A DNA stretch of 64,000 nucleotides from Phocaeicola dorei (GTDB taxonomy: Bacteria > Bacteroidota > Bacteroidia > Bacteroidales > Bacteroidaceae), in contig NZ_CP046176.1 in the NCBI RefSeq assembly GCF_013009555.1, positions 5,363,501 through 5,427,500 on the forward strand, written 5' to 3'. Each line of letters begins with the position of its first letter. The first letter of the stretch is position 1. This document shows, one piece after another, positions 45,729 to 55,258 of this stretch. The translations under genes and the position numbers were made by a program. The notes below the pieces were generated by a model. It saw nothing but the letters and a program-made list of their open reading frames with translations. It searched no databases and was not told the origin of the DNA.

Positions 45729-46157
45729 CTAAAAGAGTTTAGTTTTACTATCCTCAAAAATCTTATTGATAGTCGTAGCATTTTCAGCAATATGGTCTTT
45801 GATAATTCTACTGACATAGCCTGCCATACTCGTATCTGGTGCAGCAATTGATAAAAATCGCTTCATACATTCATGACTACTTCTATCAATATAGACCTGG
45901 ACGCGATTTTTCATCATATAACTACCAAGGAATCTCTTTTTATATTCCGCTTTATCAATTCCTTTTGCAGAAGAAGTATCTTCATATAGCGAAGGATTCT
46001 CTACAAGAGCAACTATGGTCTGTTTCTTCACCATAGGAATATTAGTTCCCTGATGATTTTTGTGTCGTACAAATCGACTATAGATATACTTTACGATAAC
46101 GCCTGCTGTTACCAAATAACAAGCTCTTGTTGTGATATTTACTATTGTTTCAATCAT
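45729..46157 (-). CDS. DUF3408-family protein with TM helix (TraC-like)
   Basis: A 142-aa protein. The C-terminal 70 residues (RVQVYIDRSSHECMKRFLSIAAPDTSMAGYVSRIIKDHI) share the DUF3408 domain with the next protein. An N-terminal hydrophobic segment could anchor it in the membrane. Such proteins have a ribbon-helix-helix-like pattern and may bind the origin region. It is separated by 2 bp from each neighbour. Confidence 0.72.
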   Translation of the reverse strand: MIETIVNITTRACYLVTAGVIVKYIYSRFVRHKNHQGTNIPMVKKQTIVALVENPSLYEDTSSAKGIDKAEYKKRFLGSYMMKNRVQVYIDRSSHECMKRFLSIAAPDTSMAGYVSRIIKDHIAENATTINKIFEDSKTKLF

Positions 46158-46159
46158 AC

Positions 46160-46597
46160 TTAAAATGGTTTTAATGGTTTGTAATACTCTTTGTTATATA
46201 ACTCGTTAATCTCATCCCAGTGCTGCTGTAAATGCTCCACAAGGATATTACTGATGTAACCTGATACACTCATATCGGGAGCAATGACAGGCAACACCCG
46301 TTTGATGCAGTCCGCCACTTCGCGATTGATATATACATGCGAGCGGTTTGAGGCAGGTATATTCACAAGATACCTCTCTTTATATGTACTTGTTTCCTCA
46401 CGCTTCTTTCGTGGCTTGGGGGTACTCGGCTTTGAGGCTACCGCCTCAGTGCCTTCGTCCGAATCTGTATCCGAATCCTCGGTCTCAATGACCTTCGGCT
46501 CCTGATAGTTCGGTCTTTCCCTGCCAAAGACAGGGATATCACCGACCATAATGTCTTTGAGCATATCCTCATTGACTTCTACTTTCTTCTTAGCCAT
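46160..46597 (-). CDS. traB: DUF3408-family protein (TraB-like)
   Basis: A 145-aa protein with an acidic then Lys/Arg-rich N-terminal half and a C-terminal DUF3408 domain (SHVYINREVADCIKRVLPVIAPDMSVSGYISNILVEHL). The domain's strand-helix-helix pattern is like ribbon-helix-helix DNA-binding proteins, which often partner ParA ATPases. It is encoded 2 bp after traA. Confidence 0.75.
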   Translation of the reverse strand: MAKKKVEVNEDMLKDIMVGDIPVFGRERPNYQEPKVIETEDSDTDSDEGTEAVASKPSTPKPRKKREETSTYKERYLVNIPASNRSHVYINREVADCIKRVLPVIAPDMSVSGYISNILVEHLQQHWDEINELYNKEYYKPLKPF

Positions 46598-46599
46598 AA

Positions 46600-47358
46600 C
46601 TATTTCAGTTTAAGTTTCACAATCAGCTCATCGGCCAATTCACCGATACCACTGCCCTTAAGAAGTTTCGCAGGAGGCGGTAACATCGTGCAACGGAAGA
46701 ATGACTTTTTCGCATGGGTAATCTCCTTCTCATACCTGCATAGGTCAGGCAGAGTGGAGTCGAGAACGGATAGCTTCAACTCTCCCATAATCTGCGAGTA
46801 GGTCTTCAGTACATCCGTATTGCTACGCTTCTTGAGTCTGTTCCAGAAGAAGATGATGTCTTTGAGAGGAACATCCTTCTGACTCTTTGCATAGTCCAAT
46901 ACAGTGGTGGCAAAGGATAGTGTACTCTGCATAACAATCAAATCGGGAATGGAAGGTGTCAATACATAATCCATATTAACTATGGTGCGGAAGACACCCG
47001 TTGATTGCACCGTTCCCGGCAGATCCACAAATACAATATCCAAGTTCTCCTTCTCGGCAAGTTTGTCCGCCGCCTCTCTTGCTTTCTCTGCCGTAGAGCC
47101 GATAATGGGATATGCCTTCTTTTGTGTGCGTTCCCATTGCTTCTCCACAAGCTGCTGATGATAGGGACTTGCAGAGATTGCCTTCTTGTCACGCTCACGC
47201 ATACGCACGAGGCTGTGCTGCGGTGAGTCGCAGTCGATGATTGCGACATTAAGGTCTTTCTCATAGTGAAGGTAGCTGGCGAGTACTACCGTAAGGGCTG
47301 ACTTACCAACCCCGCCTTTCTGGTTGCTGATAGCAACTAACAAACACTCTTTACTCAT
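46600..47358 (-). CDS. traA: ParA-family ATPase TraA
   Basis: A 252-aa P-loop ATPase with deviant Walker A QKGGVGKSALTV, switch I DCDSPQHSL and Walker B DIVFVDLPGT. ParA/MinD-type proteins position DNA or protein complexes. It is the first gene of the traA-D operon, next to a region with three 13-bp repeats that could be its centromere-like target. Confidence 0.9.
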   Translation of the reverse strand: MSKECLLVAISNQKGGVGKSALTVVLASYLHYEKDLNVAIIDCDSPQHSLVRMRERDKKAISASPYHQQLVEKQWERTQKKAYPIIGSTAEKAREAADKLAEKENLDIVFVDLPGTVQSTGVFRTIVNMDYVLTPSIPDLIVMQSTLSFATTVLDYAKSQKDVPLKDIIFFWNRLKKRSNTDVLKTYSQIMGELKLSVLDSTLPDLCRYEKEITHAKKSFFRCTMLPPPAKLLKGSGIGELADELIVKLKLK

Positions 47359-47425
47359 AATACTTAAAATTTAAATTGTTAATAAATAAGTTAACTGTCT
47401 CTTCCAATATCCCGTGAACGCATCC

Positions 47426-47590
47426 TTCCAACTATCCATTAGCGGTTGTTTGCACTATCAGAATCTTCCGTTGTTCCGACCATCGTAGCAACCGTTATCG
47501 GATACTTCCGACTATCCAACCGCTACTGGTCGGTATATTGGTCATGACCTTCCGTTAACTGTCATATCCGACATTGCTTCCAACTATCCA
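47426..47590. repeat. Three 13-bp direct repeats near traA
   Basis: TTCCRACTATCCA occurs at 47426-47438, 47506-47518 and 47578-47590, spaced 80 and 72 bp, with looser TTCCG-rich copies between. Such iteron-like sites beside a ParA gene suggest a partition or relaxosome-binding site. The 677-bp stretch 47359-48035 holds no gene. Confidence 0.65.
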
Positions 47591-47861
47591 ACTGTTCACG
47601 GAAGCAACCGACAGTGTGACCATTATTCCGTTATCGGAGGGTAATTCCCAACCGTTCACACCGCAAAGAAATAGCGAAAAATTGGAATAATCACCATGTT
47701 GTCAAGCCTCTGACTATACATGTCATCATATGTCACCACATAGCATATAACTCGCTATTTACCAATAGAATACACCTGTCTAACTTTACACCAAAAAGGT
47801 CTATGGACGCACGACGAACGGAGTTTTCGGATGCTTCTCTCTGAGGGGAACGGCGACAGCC

Positions 47862-47953
47862 AATTTTACGAAGGAAAATTCATGTTCAAGCGAACATAGC
47901 AAGTTGTGTTTTGAGGCACCCGAAATGTTTTCGGGCACTCAAAACAAACTTGC
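47862..47953. other. Hairpin cluster, candidate transfer origin (oriT)
   Basis: Three consecutive hairpins: AATTTT/AAAATT (47862-47880), ATGTTC/GAACAT (47882-47897) and a long one (47899-47953) with GCAAGTT/AACTTGC, TGTTTTGAG/CTCAAAACA and CCCGAAA/TTTCGGG. They lie directly upstream of mobA and mobB, the usual oriT position of these elements. The nick site is not identified. Confidence 0.6.
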
Positions 47954-48035
47954 CACTCGCCTGCGGCTCGGGGAGGGATTCACTCCAAAGTCGTGAATCC
48001 ATAGCGGAAGTTAGTAACCAATTAAATGTAAAAGT

Positions 48036-48482
48036 ATGCAGACGAACAACAGGAAAAACCAAAGAAAAGGTGTAGGCAGGAAACCGAAATTAGATCCAGC
48101 TATACATCGCTATGTGGTCCGATTGACATCGGAAGAGAACGGACACTTCGACATCCAATTCCAAAAATCAGGATTCAAGGAGAGGTCGAAATTTCTAAAG
48201 GCTCTAATCTTCGAGCGTGAAGTAAAGGTAGTAAAACTCGACAAGGCGGCTATGGATTATTACATACGCCTCACGAATTTTTACCATCAGTTCCAAGCCA
48301 TCGGCAACAACTACAATCAGACGGTACGAGCTGTGAAAGCCAACTTCGGGGATAAGCGGGCATTCGCCCTTGTCGCCAAATTGGAGAAAGCCACACTGGA
48401 GTTGGTAGTGCTGAGCAAGCAGATTATCGCCCTCACACGCGAGTTTGAGGAGAGGCACTTAAATCGTAAAAGCGGAGGTTGA
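48036..48482 (+). CDS. mobA: Mobilization protein MobA (relaxosome accessory)
   Basis: A 148-aa basic protein with an N-terminal ribbon-helix-helix-like region (HRYVVRLTSEENGHFDIQFQKSG) and a helical C-terminus. It binds oriT and helps load the relaxase. It overlaps the operon with mobB (1 bp apart) and lies just downstream of the origin-like hairpins. Confidence 0.85.
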   Translation: MQTNNRKNQRKGVGRKPKLDPAIHRYVVRLTSEENGHFDIQFQKSGFKERSKFLKALIFEREVKVVKLDKAAMDYYIRLTNFYHQFQAIGNNYNQTVRAVKANFGDKRAFALVAKLEKATLELVVLSKQIIALTREFEERHLNRKSGG

Positions 48483-48483
48483 T

Positions 48484-49740
48484 ATGGTGGCTAAAATCAA
48501 CAGAGGTGCTTCACTCTACGGAGCCATCATCTACAATCAGCAGAAGGTAAATGAGGATACGGCACGCATCATAGCGGGCAACCGCATGATTACCGATTCT
48601 CTTTATGACCCTGATAGGATTGTCCGGCAGACGATGTTCGCTTTTGAGAGTTATCTTGCTGCCAACCGCAACACCGAGAAGCCTATCCTGCATATATCGC
48701 TCAATCCGACATTGGACGACAATCTTACCGACAGTCAGTTTGCGGATTTGGCAAGAGCCTATATGCAGAAGATGGGCTACGGCAACCAGCCCTACATTGT
48801 CTATCTCCACGAGGACATAGACCGCAGACATATACATATAGTATCTACCTGCGTGAATGAGAACGGTGAGAAGATAGACGATGCCTACGAGTGGAACCGC
48901 TCGATGAAGGCCTGCCGAGAATTGGAGCAGATGTTCGGGCTAAAACAGATTGCCGACAAACGCAGAGAGTTGTTGGAGCCATATCTCAAGAAAGCGGACT
49001 ACACCCGTGGCGATGTAAAGCAGCAGGTATCGAACATTCTCAAGAGTGTCTTTACCTCGTACCGTTTCCAATCCTTCGGCGAGTACAGTGCCATGCTCTC
49101 GTGCTTCAACATCGAGGCAAAGCAGGTCAAGGGCGAGTTCGATGGCAAACCCTATTCGGGTATCATCTACACGATGACCGATGAGAACGGTAAGCCTATC
49201 TGCACGCCCATCAAGTCCTCGCTTATCGGCAAGCGTTTCGGCTACGATGGTGTGGAGAAGCGTATCGCCTACAATGCTCAGGAGTTACGAGCGAAGAGGT
49301 GGCAACCCAAAATCCGCAACGATGTGGCTCTGGCAATGCACGGCTGTCGTGGCAACCGCGAGGAGTTCGTGCGTCTGCTTGGCAGCAAGGGCATTGATGT
49401 GGTGTTCCGCGAGAACGATGCAGGTCGCATTTACGGTGTCACATTCATCGACCACCACAATCGTGAGGTCTATAACGGTTCCCGTCTGGGTAAGGAGTTC
49501 TCGGCAAACAACTTCGAGAAGCTATTCAACTTGCAGGGCGACATTCCATGGACTGATATGCCACAAGGATTTTCGGAAAGCCACAGCCTCTCATCGGCAG
49601 ACCTTGAATCGGGCATAGAGCAAGCCTTCGGAATCTTCTCGTTTGACGCTCCTGCAAATGATCCGCAGGAGGAGATGCTCGCCAAGCAGTACCAGAAGAA
49701 AAGGAAGAAGAAAAAACGCCGTTCACGCGGCATATCGTAA
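48484..49740 (+). CDS. mobB: Relaxase MobB
   Basis: A 418-aa relaxase. The metal-binding HUH motif is seen in DIDRRHIHIVSTCVN near residue 115, and a candidate catalytic Tyr lies in SLYGAIIYNQQKV near the N-terminus. The C-terminus is a run of Lys/Arg. It nicks oriT and pilots the strand through the channel. It precedes the coupling protein by 33 bp, the standard mobA-mobB-mobC order. Confidence 0.92.
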   Translation: MVAKINRGASLYGAIIYNQQKVNEDTARIIAGNRMITDSLYDPDRIVRQTMFAFESYLAANRNTEKPILHISLNPTLDDNLTDSQFADLARAYMQKMGYGNQPYIVYLHEDIDRRHIHIVSTCVNENGEKIDDAYEWNRSMKACRELEQMFGLKQIADKRRELLEPYLKKADYTRGDVKQQVSNILKSVFTSYRFQSFGEYSAMLSCFNIEAKQVKGEFDGKPYSGIIYTMTDENGKPICTPIKSSLIGKRFGYDGVEKRIAYNAQELRAKRWQPKIRNDVALAMHGCRGNREEFVRLLGSKGIDVVFRENDAGRIYGVTFIDHHNREVYNGSRLGKEFSANNFEKLFNLQGDIPWTDMPQGFSESHSLSSADLESGIEQAFGIFSFDAPANDPQEEMLAKQYQKKRKKKKRRSRGIS

Positions 49741-49773
49741 ACCAATTTCACTAACCATTAAAACGAATTTATT

Positions 49774-50762
49774 ATGCAACAGGAAGATGATTTGAGAGGA
49801 TTGGCAAAGGTCATGGAGTTCATGCGTGCCATATCCATTATATTTATTGTAGTACATATCTACTGGTTCTGCTATCAGGCCATCGTGGATATGGGTATCA
49901 ACATCGGAGTGGTAGATAAGATACTGCTCAACTTTCAGAATACAGCAGGGCTGTTCAGCAACCTGCTTGTGACAAAGGTGTTCGCCATCATATTCTTGGC
50001 TCTGTCGTGCCTCGGCACAAAGGGAGTCAAGAATCAGAAGATGACCTGGCAGAAGATTTATGCGACCTTCCTCGGTGGTCTTGTACTCTTCTTTATGAAT
50101 TGGTGGATGCTCGACTTACCGTTCTCGCCAATCGTGAATATGGTAATCTACACGGTTACTATGACTGTCGGATATATCCTCTTTCTTATGTCTGGAGTAT
50201 GGATAAGCCGTATGTTCAAGCATAACCTTATGGAAGATGTCTTTAATGTGGCCAACGAGAGCTTCATGCAGGAGACACGACTGATGGAAAATGAGTATTC
50301 GGTAAACCTGCCTACGAAGTTTGTCTATCAAGGCAAGGAATGGGACGGTTGGATAAATGTCGTGAATCCGTTCAGAGCAACCATCGTACTGGGAACACCG
50401 GGTAGCGGTAAGTCGTATGCCGTAGTGAACAACTACATCAAGCAAACCATAGCCAAAGGCTTTGCCACATACATCTACGACTACAAGTTTGATGACCTGT
50501 CGGTAATTGCCTACAATGAGTTGTTGAAGAACATAGACAAGTACAAGGTAAAGCCGAGTTTTTATGTCATCAACTTTGATGACCCGCGTCGCTCACACCG
50601 CTGTAATCCCATTAACCCGAAGTTTATGGTTGATATCAGCGATGCCTATGAATCAGCATATACTATTATGCTTAACTTGAATAAAACATGGATTCAGAAA
50701 CAGGGCGACTTCTTCGTAGAATCTCCGATTATTCTTTTGGCGGCTATCATCTGGTATCTGAG
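49774..50762 (+). CDS. mobC: Coupling protein 5' exon (VirD4/MobC-type)
   Basis: The first 329 codons of the DNA-translocating coupling ATPase. N-terminal TM helices (IIFIVVHIYWFCY, VFAIIFLALSCLG, GLVLFFMNWWM, NMVIYTVTMTVGYILF) precede the Walker A motif GTPGSGKSYAV near residue 208. The exon ends ...TGGTATCTGAG, directly before a group II intron. The reading frame on unspliced RNA would stop six codons later. Confidence 0.9.
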
Positions 50763-51328
50763 GTGCGCCCATAAGGCAGTGTAATAAATATCTATTTAGC
50801 AATAGATTAGGTTAGAGTTCTATGAAAATAAGACCTACTGTCATCCGACTTATCCCAGAGGGAAACCCGAGGGGGAGTGTAGCATGTCGGAGAAGCCATA
50901 AGTCAGCCAACTGCCACGCTGCGACTGAATGGCAAGACAGAAAGACGGACATGAGGATGAAGCCTGAACTGGTTGAACAACAATCCAGTGGCACATACCA
51001 GGGCTGTGGCGGAAGGCAGTTACCAACGCCATATCGCATGTACCCCAGCAAGTGTTTAGGTTGTATGGGGCAAAGAACTGACTGCGACACGTCTGCAATA
51101 AGCAGATTAACGGACGAACGTTGCATCCGACAGTCTGTCATGCTTGTTATTACACCCGCTAAATGGGGATTGCCTAAACCGAAACGCCGAAAGGCTATAG
51201 AAGTCGTTCTTGAATATTCGGCATGGCAACGGAGCTTCCGTAGTAGTCCGAGCAGGGTAATGCCCTGCACATGGCGAAGGGAAGCAGTTATATAATCAAT
51301 ATAATCAAAGGAAAATGTGAGAGACATT

Positions 51329-53134
51329 ATGAGAAATCCAAAGAATGTATTGAACAACTTAGTGAAACACAGCAATGTATCGGGCTATAAGTTCGAACGG
51401 TTGTATCGTATTCTATTCAATGAACAGATGTTCTATACCGCCTACCAGCGAATCTATGCCAAACAGGGCAATATGACCGCTGGGACAGACGGCAAGACAG
51501 TTGACGAAATGAGTATTCAGAGAATAGAAAATCTAATCTCCAAGCTTAGAGACGAAAGTTACAAACCCAACCCAGCCAAAAGGGTCTATATCCCTAAGAA
51601 GAACGGAAAGAAACGCCCGTTGGGCATCCCGTCTTTTGAAGACAAGTTGGTGCAGGAAGTGGTACACATGATACTGGAAGCCATATACGAGGGAAGTTTT
51701 GAAAATACCTCACATGGATTCAGACCACGTAGGAGTTGCCAGACTGCATTAACCCAAATTCAAGATACGTTTCTCGGAACAAAATGGTTTATAGAGGGGG
51801 ACATAAAAGGCTTCTTCGACAACATAGACCATAACGTTCTGATTGGCATACTCGAAGAACGCATAGCGGACGGGAGGTTCATAAGGCTCATCCGTAAATT
51901 TCTGAACGCTGGGTATATTGAAAATTGGAAATACAGACACACGTACAGTGGAACTCCGCAAGGCGGCATCATTAGTCCCATACTGGCTAATATTTACCTT
52001 GACAAGTTCGACAAGTACATGGAGGTATACGCCCAATCTTTCAATAAAGGCGCAAGCAGAAGATTGGATAAGGATTACCGTCGGATTAAAGACCGTAAGA
52101 ACAAGCTGGAAAAGAAACTGAAATCCGAAACCGATACAAAGGTACGGAAAGACCTTATTGATAAAATCAAAGGGTATTACCGACAGATGCAACAAATGCC
52201 TTGTGTCATGGAAATGGATGAAGAGTACAGACGGTTGAAATATGTCAGATACGCAGACGATTTCTTGATTGGGGTTGTCGGCAGCCATGAAGAATGTGGG
52301 CAAATCAAAGCGAATATCACACAATTCATGAAAGATAAGCTAAAACTTGAACTGTCGGCAGAGAAAACGCTTATAACCCAAGCACAAGAAAAAGCTAAAT
52401 TTCTGGGATATGAAATAACCGTACGCAACTCCAAAGCCACCAAGAGAGATAAGAATGGAGTGCTCAAAAGAATGTTCAACCGCAAGGTTGTACTTCTACT
52501 CCCGAGAGAGGTGGTCAAGAACAAGTTGATTGACTACAAAGCCATGAGGGTTATACAAACCAATGGCAAGGAGGATTGGAAGCCAAAGGCACGCAGTTAT
52601 ATGATGAACCGCAAACCGGAGGATATTGTAGCCCAATTCAATAAGGAGATAAGAGGATTCTACAATTATTACTCGATAGCGAACAATGTATCTACTCTTT
52701 GCAAAAGGTTCGGTTATATTATGGAATACAGTATGTACAAAAGCATCGCCAAAAAGCAAAGCAGCAGTGTACGGAAGATTAAAAAGAAATACTCGAAAGA
52801 CAAAGACTTTGTAATCAGTTACACGGATGCAAAAGGGCAATGCAAATGCCGTGTGTTCTATAATGAGGGTTTCAAGAGAAAAGACGCTCAATGTGATGCT
52901 AAATGCGACATAATGCCAAACACCAATTTTCTGCCAGCCTCAAGTCTTGTTGAGAGACTAAAGGCGGAACAGTGCGAGGTATGCGGAGCGCATGGCAAAA
53001 CGGTGATGCACCATGTTCGTGCCTTGAAAGACTTGACAGGCAAGAACGAATGGGAACGCATCATGCTCAAAATGCACCGTAAAACATTGGCAGTCTGTCC
53101 AGAATGTAATGCTAAAATACATGGCAATGTATAA
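51329..53134 (+). CDS. ltrA: Group II intron reverse transcriptase/maturase 2
   Basis: A 601-aa intron-encoded protein with RT motifs GTPQGGIISPILANIYLD and VRYADDFLIGV, maturase domain X, and a C-terminal HNH endonuclease (CEVCGAHGKTVMHHVRAL ... AVCPECNAKIH). It is a clear relative of the intron-1 protein but substitutions are spread over the whole length, so the introns are not a recent duplicate. An upstream GTG at 51317 is also possible as start. Confidence 0.92.
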   Translation: MRNPKNVLNNLVKHSNVSGYKFERLYRILFNEQMFYTAYQRIYAKQGNMTAGTDGKTVDEMSIQRIENLISKLRDESYKPNPAKRVYIPKKNGKKRPLGIPSFEDKLVQEVVHMILEAIYEGSFENTSHGFRPRRSCQTALTQIQDTFLGTKWFIEGDIKGFFDNIDHNVLIGILEERIADGRFIRLIRKFLNAGYIENWKYRHTYSGTPQGGIISPILANIYLDKFDKYMEVYAQSFNKGASRRLDKDYRRIKDRKNKLEKKLKSETDTKVRKDLIDKIKGYYRQMQQMPCVMEMDEEYRRLKYVRYADDFLIGVVGSHEECGQIKANITQFMKDKLKLELSAEKTLITQAQEKAKFLGYEITVRNSKATKRDKNGVLKRMFNRKVVLLLPREVVKNKLIDYKAMRVIQTNGKEDWKPKARSYMMNRKPEDIVAQFNKEIRGFYNYYSIANNVSTLCKRFGYIMEYSMYKSIAKKQSSSVRKIKKKYSKDKDFVISYTDAKGQCKCRVFYNEGFKRKDAQCDAKCDIMPNTNFLPASSLVERLKAEQCEVCGAHGKTVMHHVRALKDLTGKNEWERIMLKMHRKTLAVCPECNAKIHGNV

Positions 53135-53156
53135 CACTAAGTTGAATTATAACGGA

Positions 53157-53190
53157 GAGCCGTGTACATGGAGACATGTAAGCACGGTTC
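53157..53190 (+). ncRNA. Domain V of group II intron 2
   Basis: A 34-nt hairpin beginning GAGCCGTGTACATG and ending GTAAGCACGGTTC, the catalytic domain V arrangement, 61 nt before the 3' splice site. Confidence 0.75.
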
Positions 53191-53251
53191 GGGGGCAGGC
53201 TCTCGGAAACCTACCGCAGAAATGCGGCAAGGCGCCGAGTGCCGAGCCTAC

Positions 53252-54293
53252 AATCTACAAGGACGGTAAGTATTGTACCTTCCCTCATACGATTGAGTTC
53301 CTGAACAAACCGTATGCGGATATATTTACGATTCTGACCTCTTATCCTTCGTTGGAAAACTATCTTTCACCCTTTATGGACGCATGGAAAGGTGGAGCGC
53401 AAGATCAGCTCCAAGGCCAGATTGCATCGGCAAAGATTCCGCTGTCGAGAATGATTTCTCCGCAGCTCTATTGGGTGATGACGGGCGATGATTTTACCCT
53501 CGACTTGAACAACCCCAATGAGCCGAAGATACTCTGCGTAGGCAATAATCCCGACCGCCAGAATATCTACTCTGCGGCTCTCGGTCTATACAACAGCCGT
53601 ATCGTGAAGTTGGTGAACAAGAAAGGTCAGTTGAAGAGTTCCATCATCATTGACGAGTTGCCGACTATCTATTTCCGTGGTATCGACAACCTCATTGCCA
53701 CTGCCCGAAGCAACAAGGTAGCTGTTTGTCTCGGTTTTCAGGATTACTCGCAGTTGGCTCGTGACTATGGTGACAAGGAGGCGAAGGTTATCCAAAATAC
53801 GGTGGGGAATATCTTCAGCGGACAGGTGGTTGGCGAGACTGCAAAGAACCTATCGGAGCGTTTCGGCAAGATACTCCAGCAGCGTCAGTCGGTATCTATC
53901 AACCGTCAGGACACATCTACCTCTATCAATACTCAGTTGGACTTCCTTATACCTGCCTCGAAGATTTCCAACCTCTCGCAAGGCACATTTGTGGGTAGCG
54001 TGGCGGATAACTTCGGCGAGGAGATTGACCAGAAGATTTTCCACTCACGCATCATCGTGGATAGTGCAAAGGTCAATGCCGAGACAAAGGCATACAAGAA
54101 GATTCCTATCGTCAATGAGTTCAAAGACGAGAACGGCAACGACATTATGCAGGAGCAGATAGAGCGTAACTATTCCCGTATCAAAGATGAGGTTGAGCAG
54201 ATAGTTCAAGATGAAATGGAACGAATCAAGGCTGATCCTGAGTTGCGTAAACGATTGTTGCCAGACGAGAAGGACGAAGAGGATAACGATTAG
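53252..54293 (+). CDS. mobC: Coupling protein 3' exon
   Basis: The last 347 codons of the coupling protein, from IYKDGKYCTFPHTIE. It contains the second half of the ATPase: SSIIIDELPTIYF (Walker B-like, Asp-Glu) and VCLGFQDYSQLARDYG, the sensor segment typical of VirD4/TraG proteins. The apparent ORF start at 53109 lies within the intron and is not a start codon. Confidence 0.88.
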
Positions 54294-54303
54294 AATCTGT
54301 ATC

Positions 54304-54464
54304 CTATTTCTTACCGCAAAGGTTGTCCCGTGCCTTACGGATTGAGCAAGGTCAAGCCCTGTGGGTGTCGTGGAAAAATCATCCTCGCCCCTCGGGGCTT
54401 GCGGTATTTTTCCCGCCAACCTTGCACAATCCTGCACGGAACAGTCAAGGCGGTAAAGAAATAG
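54304..54464. repeat. Giant imperfect palindrome, copy 2
   Basis: 161 bp that folds like copy 1 at 2592-2769. The core 54345-54425 is nearly identical, with GCAAGGT/ACCTTGC, GGAAAAAT/ATTTTTCC and apex GCCCCtcGGGGC. The outer stem uses different bases: CTATTTC and TACCGC pair with GCGGTA and GAAATAG, and GTCCCGTGC pairs with GCACGGAAC. Both copies have the same orientation and lie at gene borders. Confidence 0.8.
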
Positions 54465-54510
54465 AATACAGTGCTTCGCCTGTAATGTATAACTTAAATA
54501 ATGATAGACT

Positions 54511-55002
54511 ATGATTAGAATGACATTATCAGAGTATCTCCGCAAACCAAAGGATTATCGTGGAGAATGGACCACAGAAAGATGGGATTTACCCAACTGG
54601 GAAGAAGAACGCAAGAAGTATATGGGCAAGCGTACACTTATGACAAATGTAGATGGTGCTACTTGCTTGGTTGTCGAAGGTCTCAGCCTTGAAATTATTG
54701 ACGACTCCGATTGGAAGAAGCCCGATGCAGTCAGAAAAGAGATAAGTCGCCAATGCTTGAAGTTCTTTACAGAGCGAGGCATCGAGCCTCACTATGCCGA
54801 TTGTCTTATACGCTATAAGGATAACTACGATACCGTTGAAGTGCGTATTGCCATCGGAATGGATTCCGATACCGAAAAGGATGATGACATTTTCTTCTAT
54901 TGCGACACGCTGGAAGATATGAAGTCACTTGCAGAAATCGGCAGTGAGGACTTTTACATTGCCGACTGCTACGGCTTTGGAGTATATGAAGATTTATTAT
55001 AA
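54511..55002 (+). CDS. Hypothetical element protein (163 aa)
   Basis: A soluble 163-aa protein starting MIRMTLSEYLRKPKDYRGEW, acidic in its second half (MDSDTEKDDDIFFYCDTLED). No domain is recognised. It lies after the second giant palindrome, as the 319-aa gene lies after the first, and 21 bp before the DUF4120 gene, so the two probably formed an operon before the IS insertion. Confidence 0.65.
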   Translation: MIRMTLSEYLRKPKDYRGEWTTERWDLPNWEEERKKYMGKRTLMTNVDGATCLVVEGLSLEIIDDSDWKKPDAVRKEISRQCLKFFTERGIEPHYADCLIRYKDNYDTVEVRIAIGMDSDTEKDDDIFFYCDTLEDMKSLAEIGSEDFYIADCYGFGVYEDLL

Positions 55003-55258
55003 ACCCCTTAAAACATATCAAGTATGAAGATTTTATGTCAAGAGCGTTATGAAAAGGCTGTTGCCTACGCAAAGGAAATCGAGAACGACACGCTGCAAAA
55101 ATGTATTGACCGCTTGAAACAATGGGAGGAAAATCCAAACTGCCCGTGTGAAATGATACTGTTCCCAAAAGTGTGTCTGGAGAAGGATAAATAAAAAAGT
55201 CTACAGATTTTTTAGATTTGTATAGGGAATCAACAAAAAACTAAAAAAGAGTAGACTT

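Larger units (their letters stand above)
50763..53251 (+). mobile_element. Group II intron 2, inside the coupling-protein gene
   Basis: 2489 bp: 5' end GTGCGCCCAT at 50763, 3' end CCTAC at 53251. It has the same plan as intron 1 (5' ribozyme part, reverse transcriptase, domain V, domain VI) and related but diverged sequence. Removing it joins WYLR to IYKDGKYCTF in frame, giving a 676-aa coupling protein. Confidence 0.9.

Noticed and set aside
47426..47590. CRISPR array
   Set aside because: Only three 13-bp repeats with unequal, repeat-bearing spacers and no cas genes.
53109..53251. Start of the coupling-protein second ORF at 53109
   Set aside because: The segment belongs to the 3' part of the group II intron, including domain V; the exon begins at 53252.
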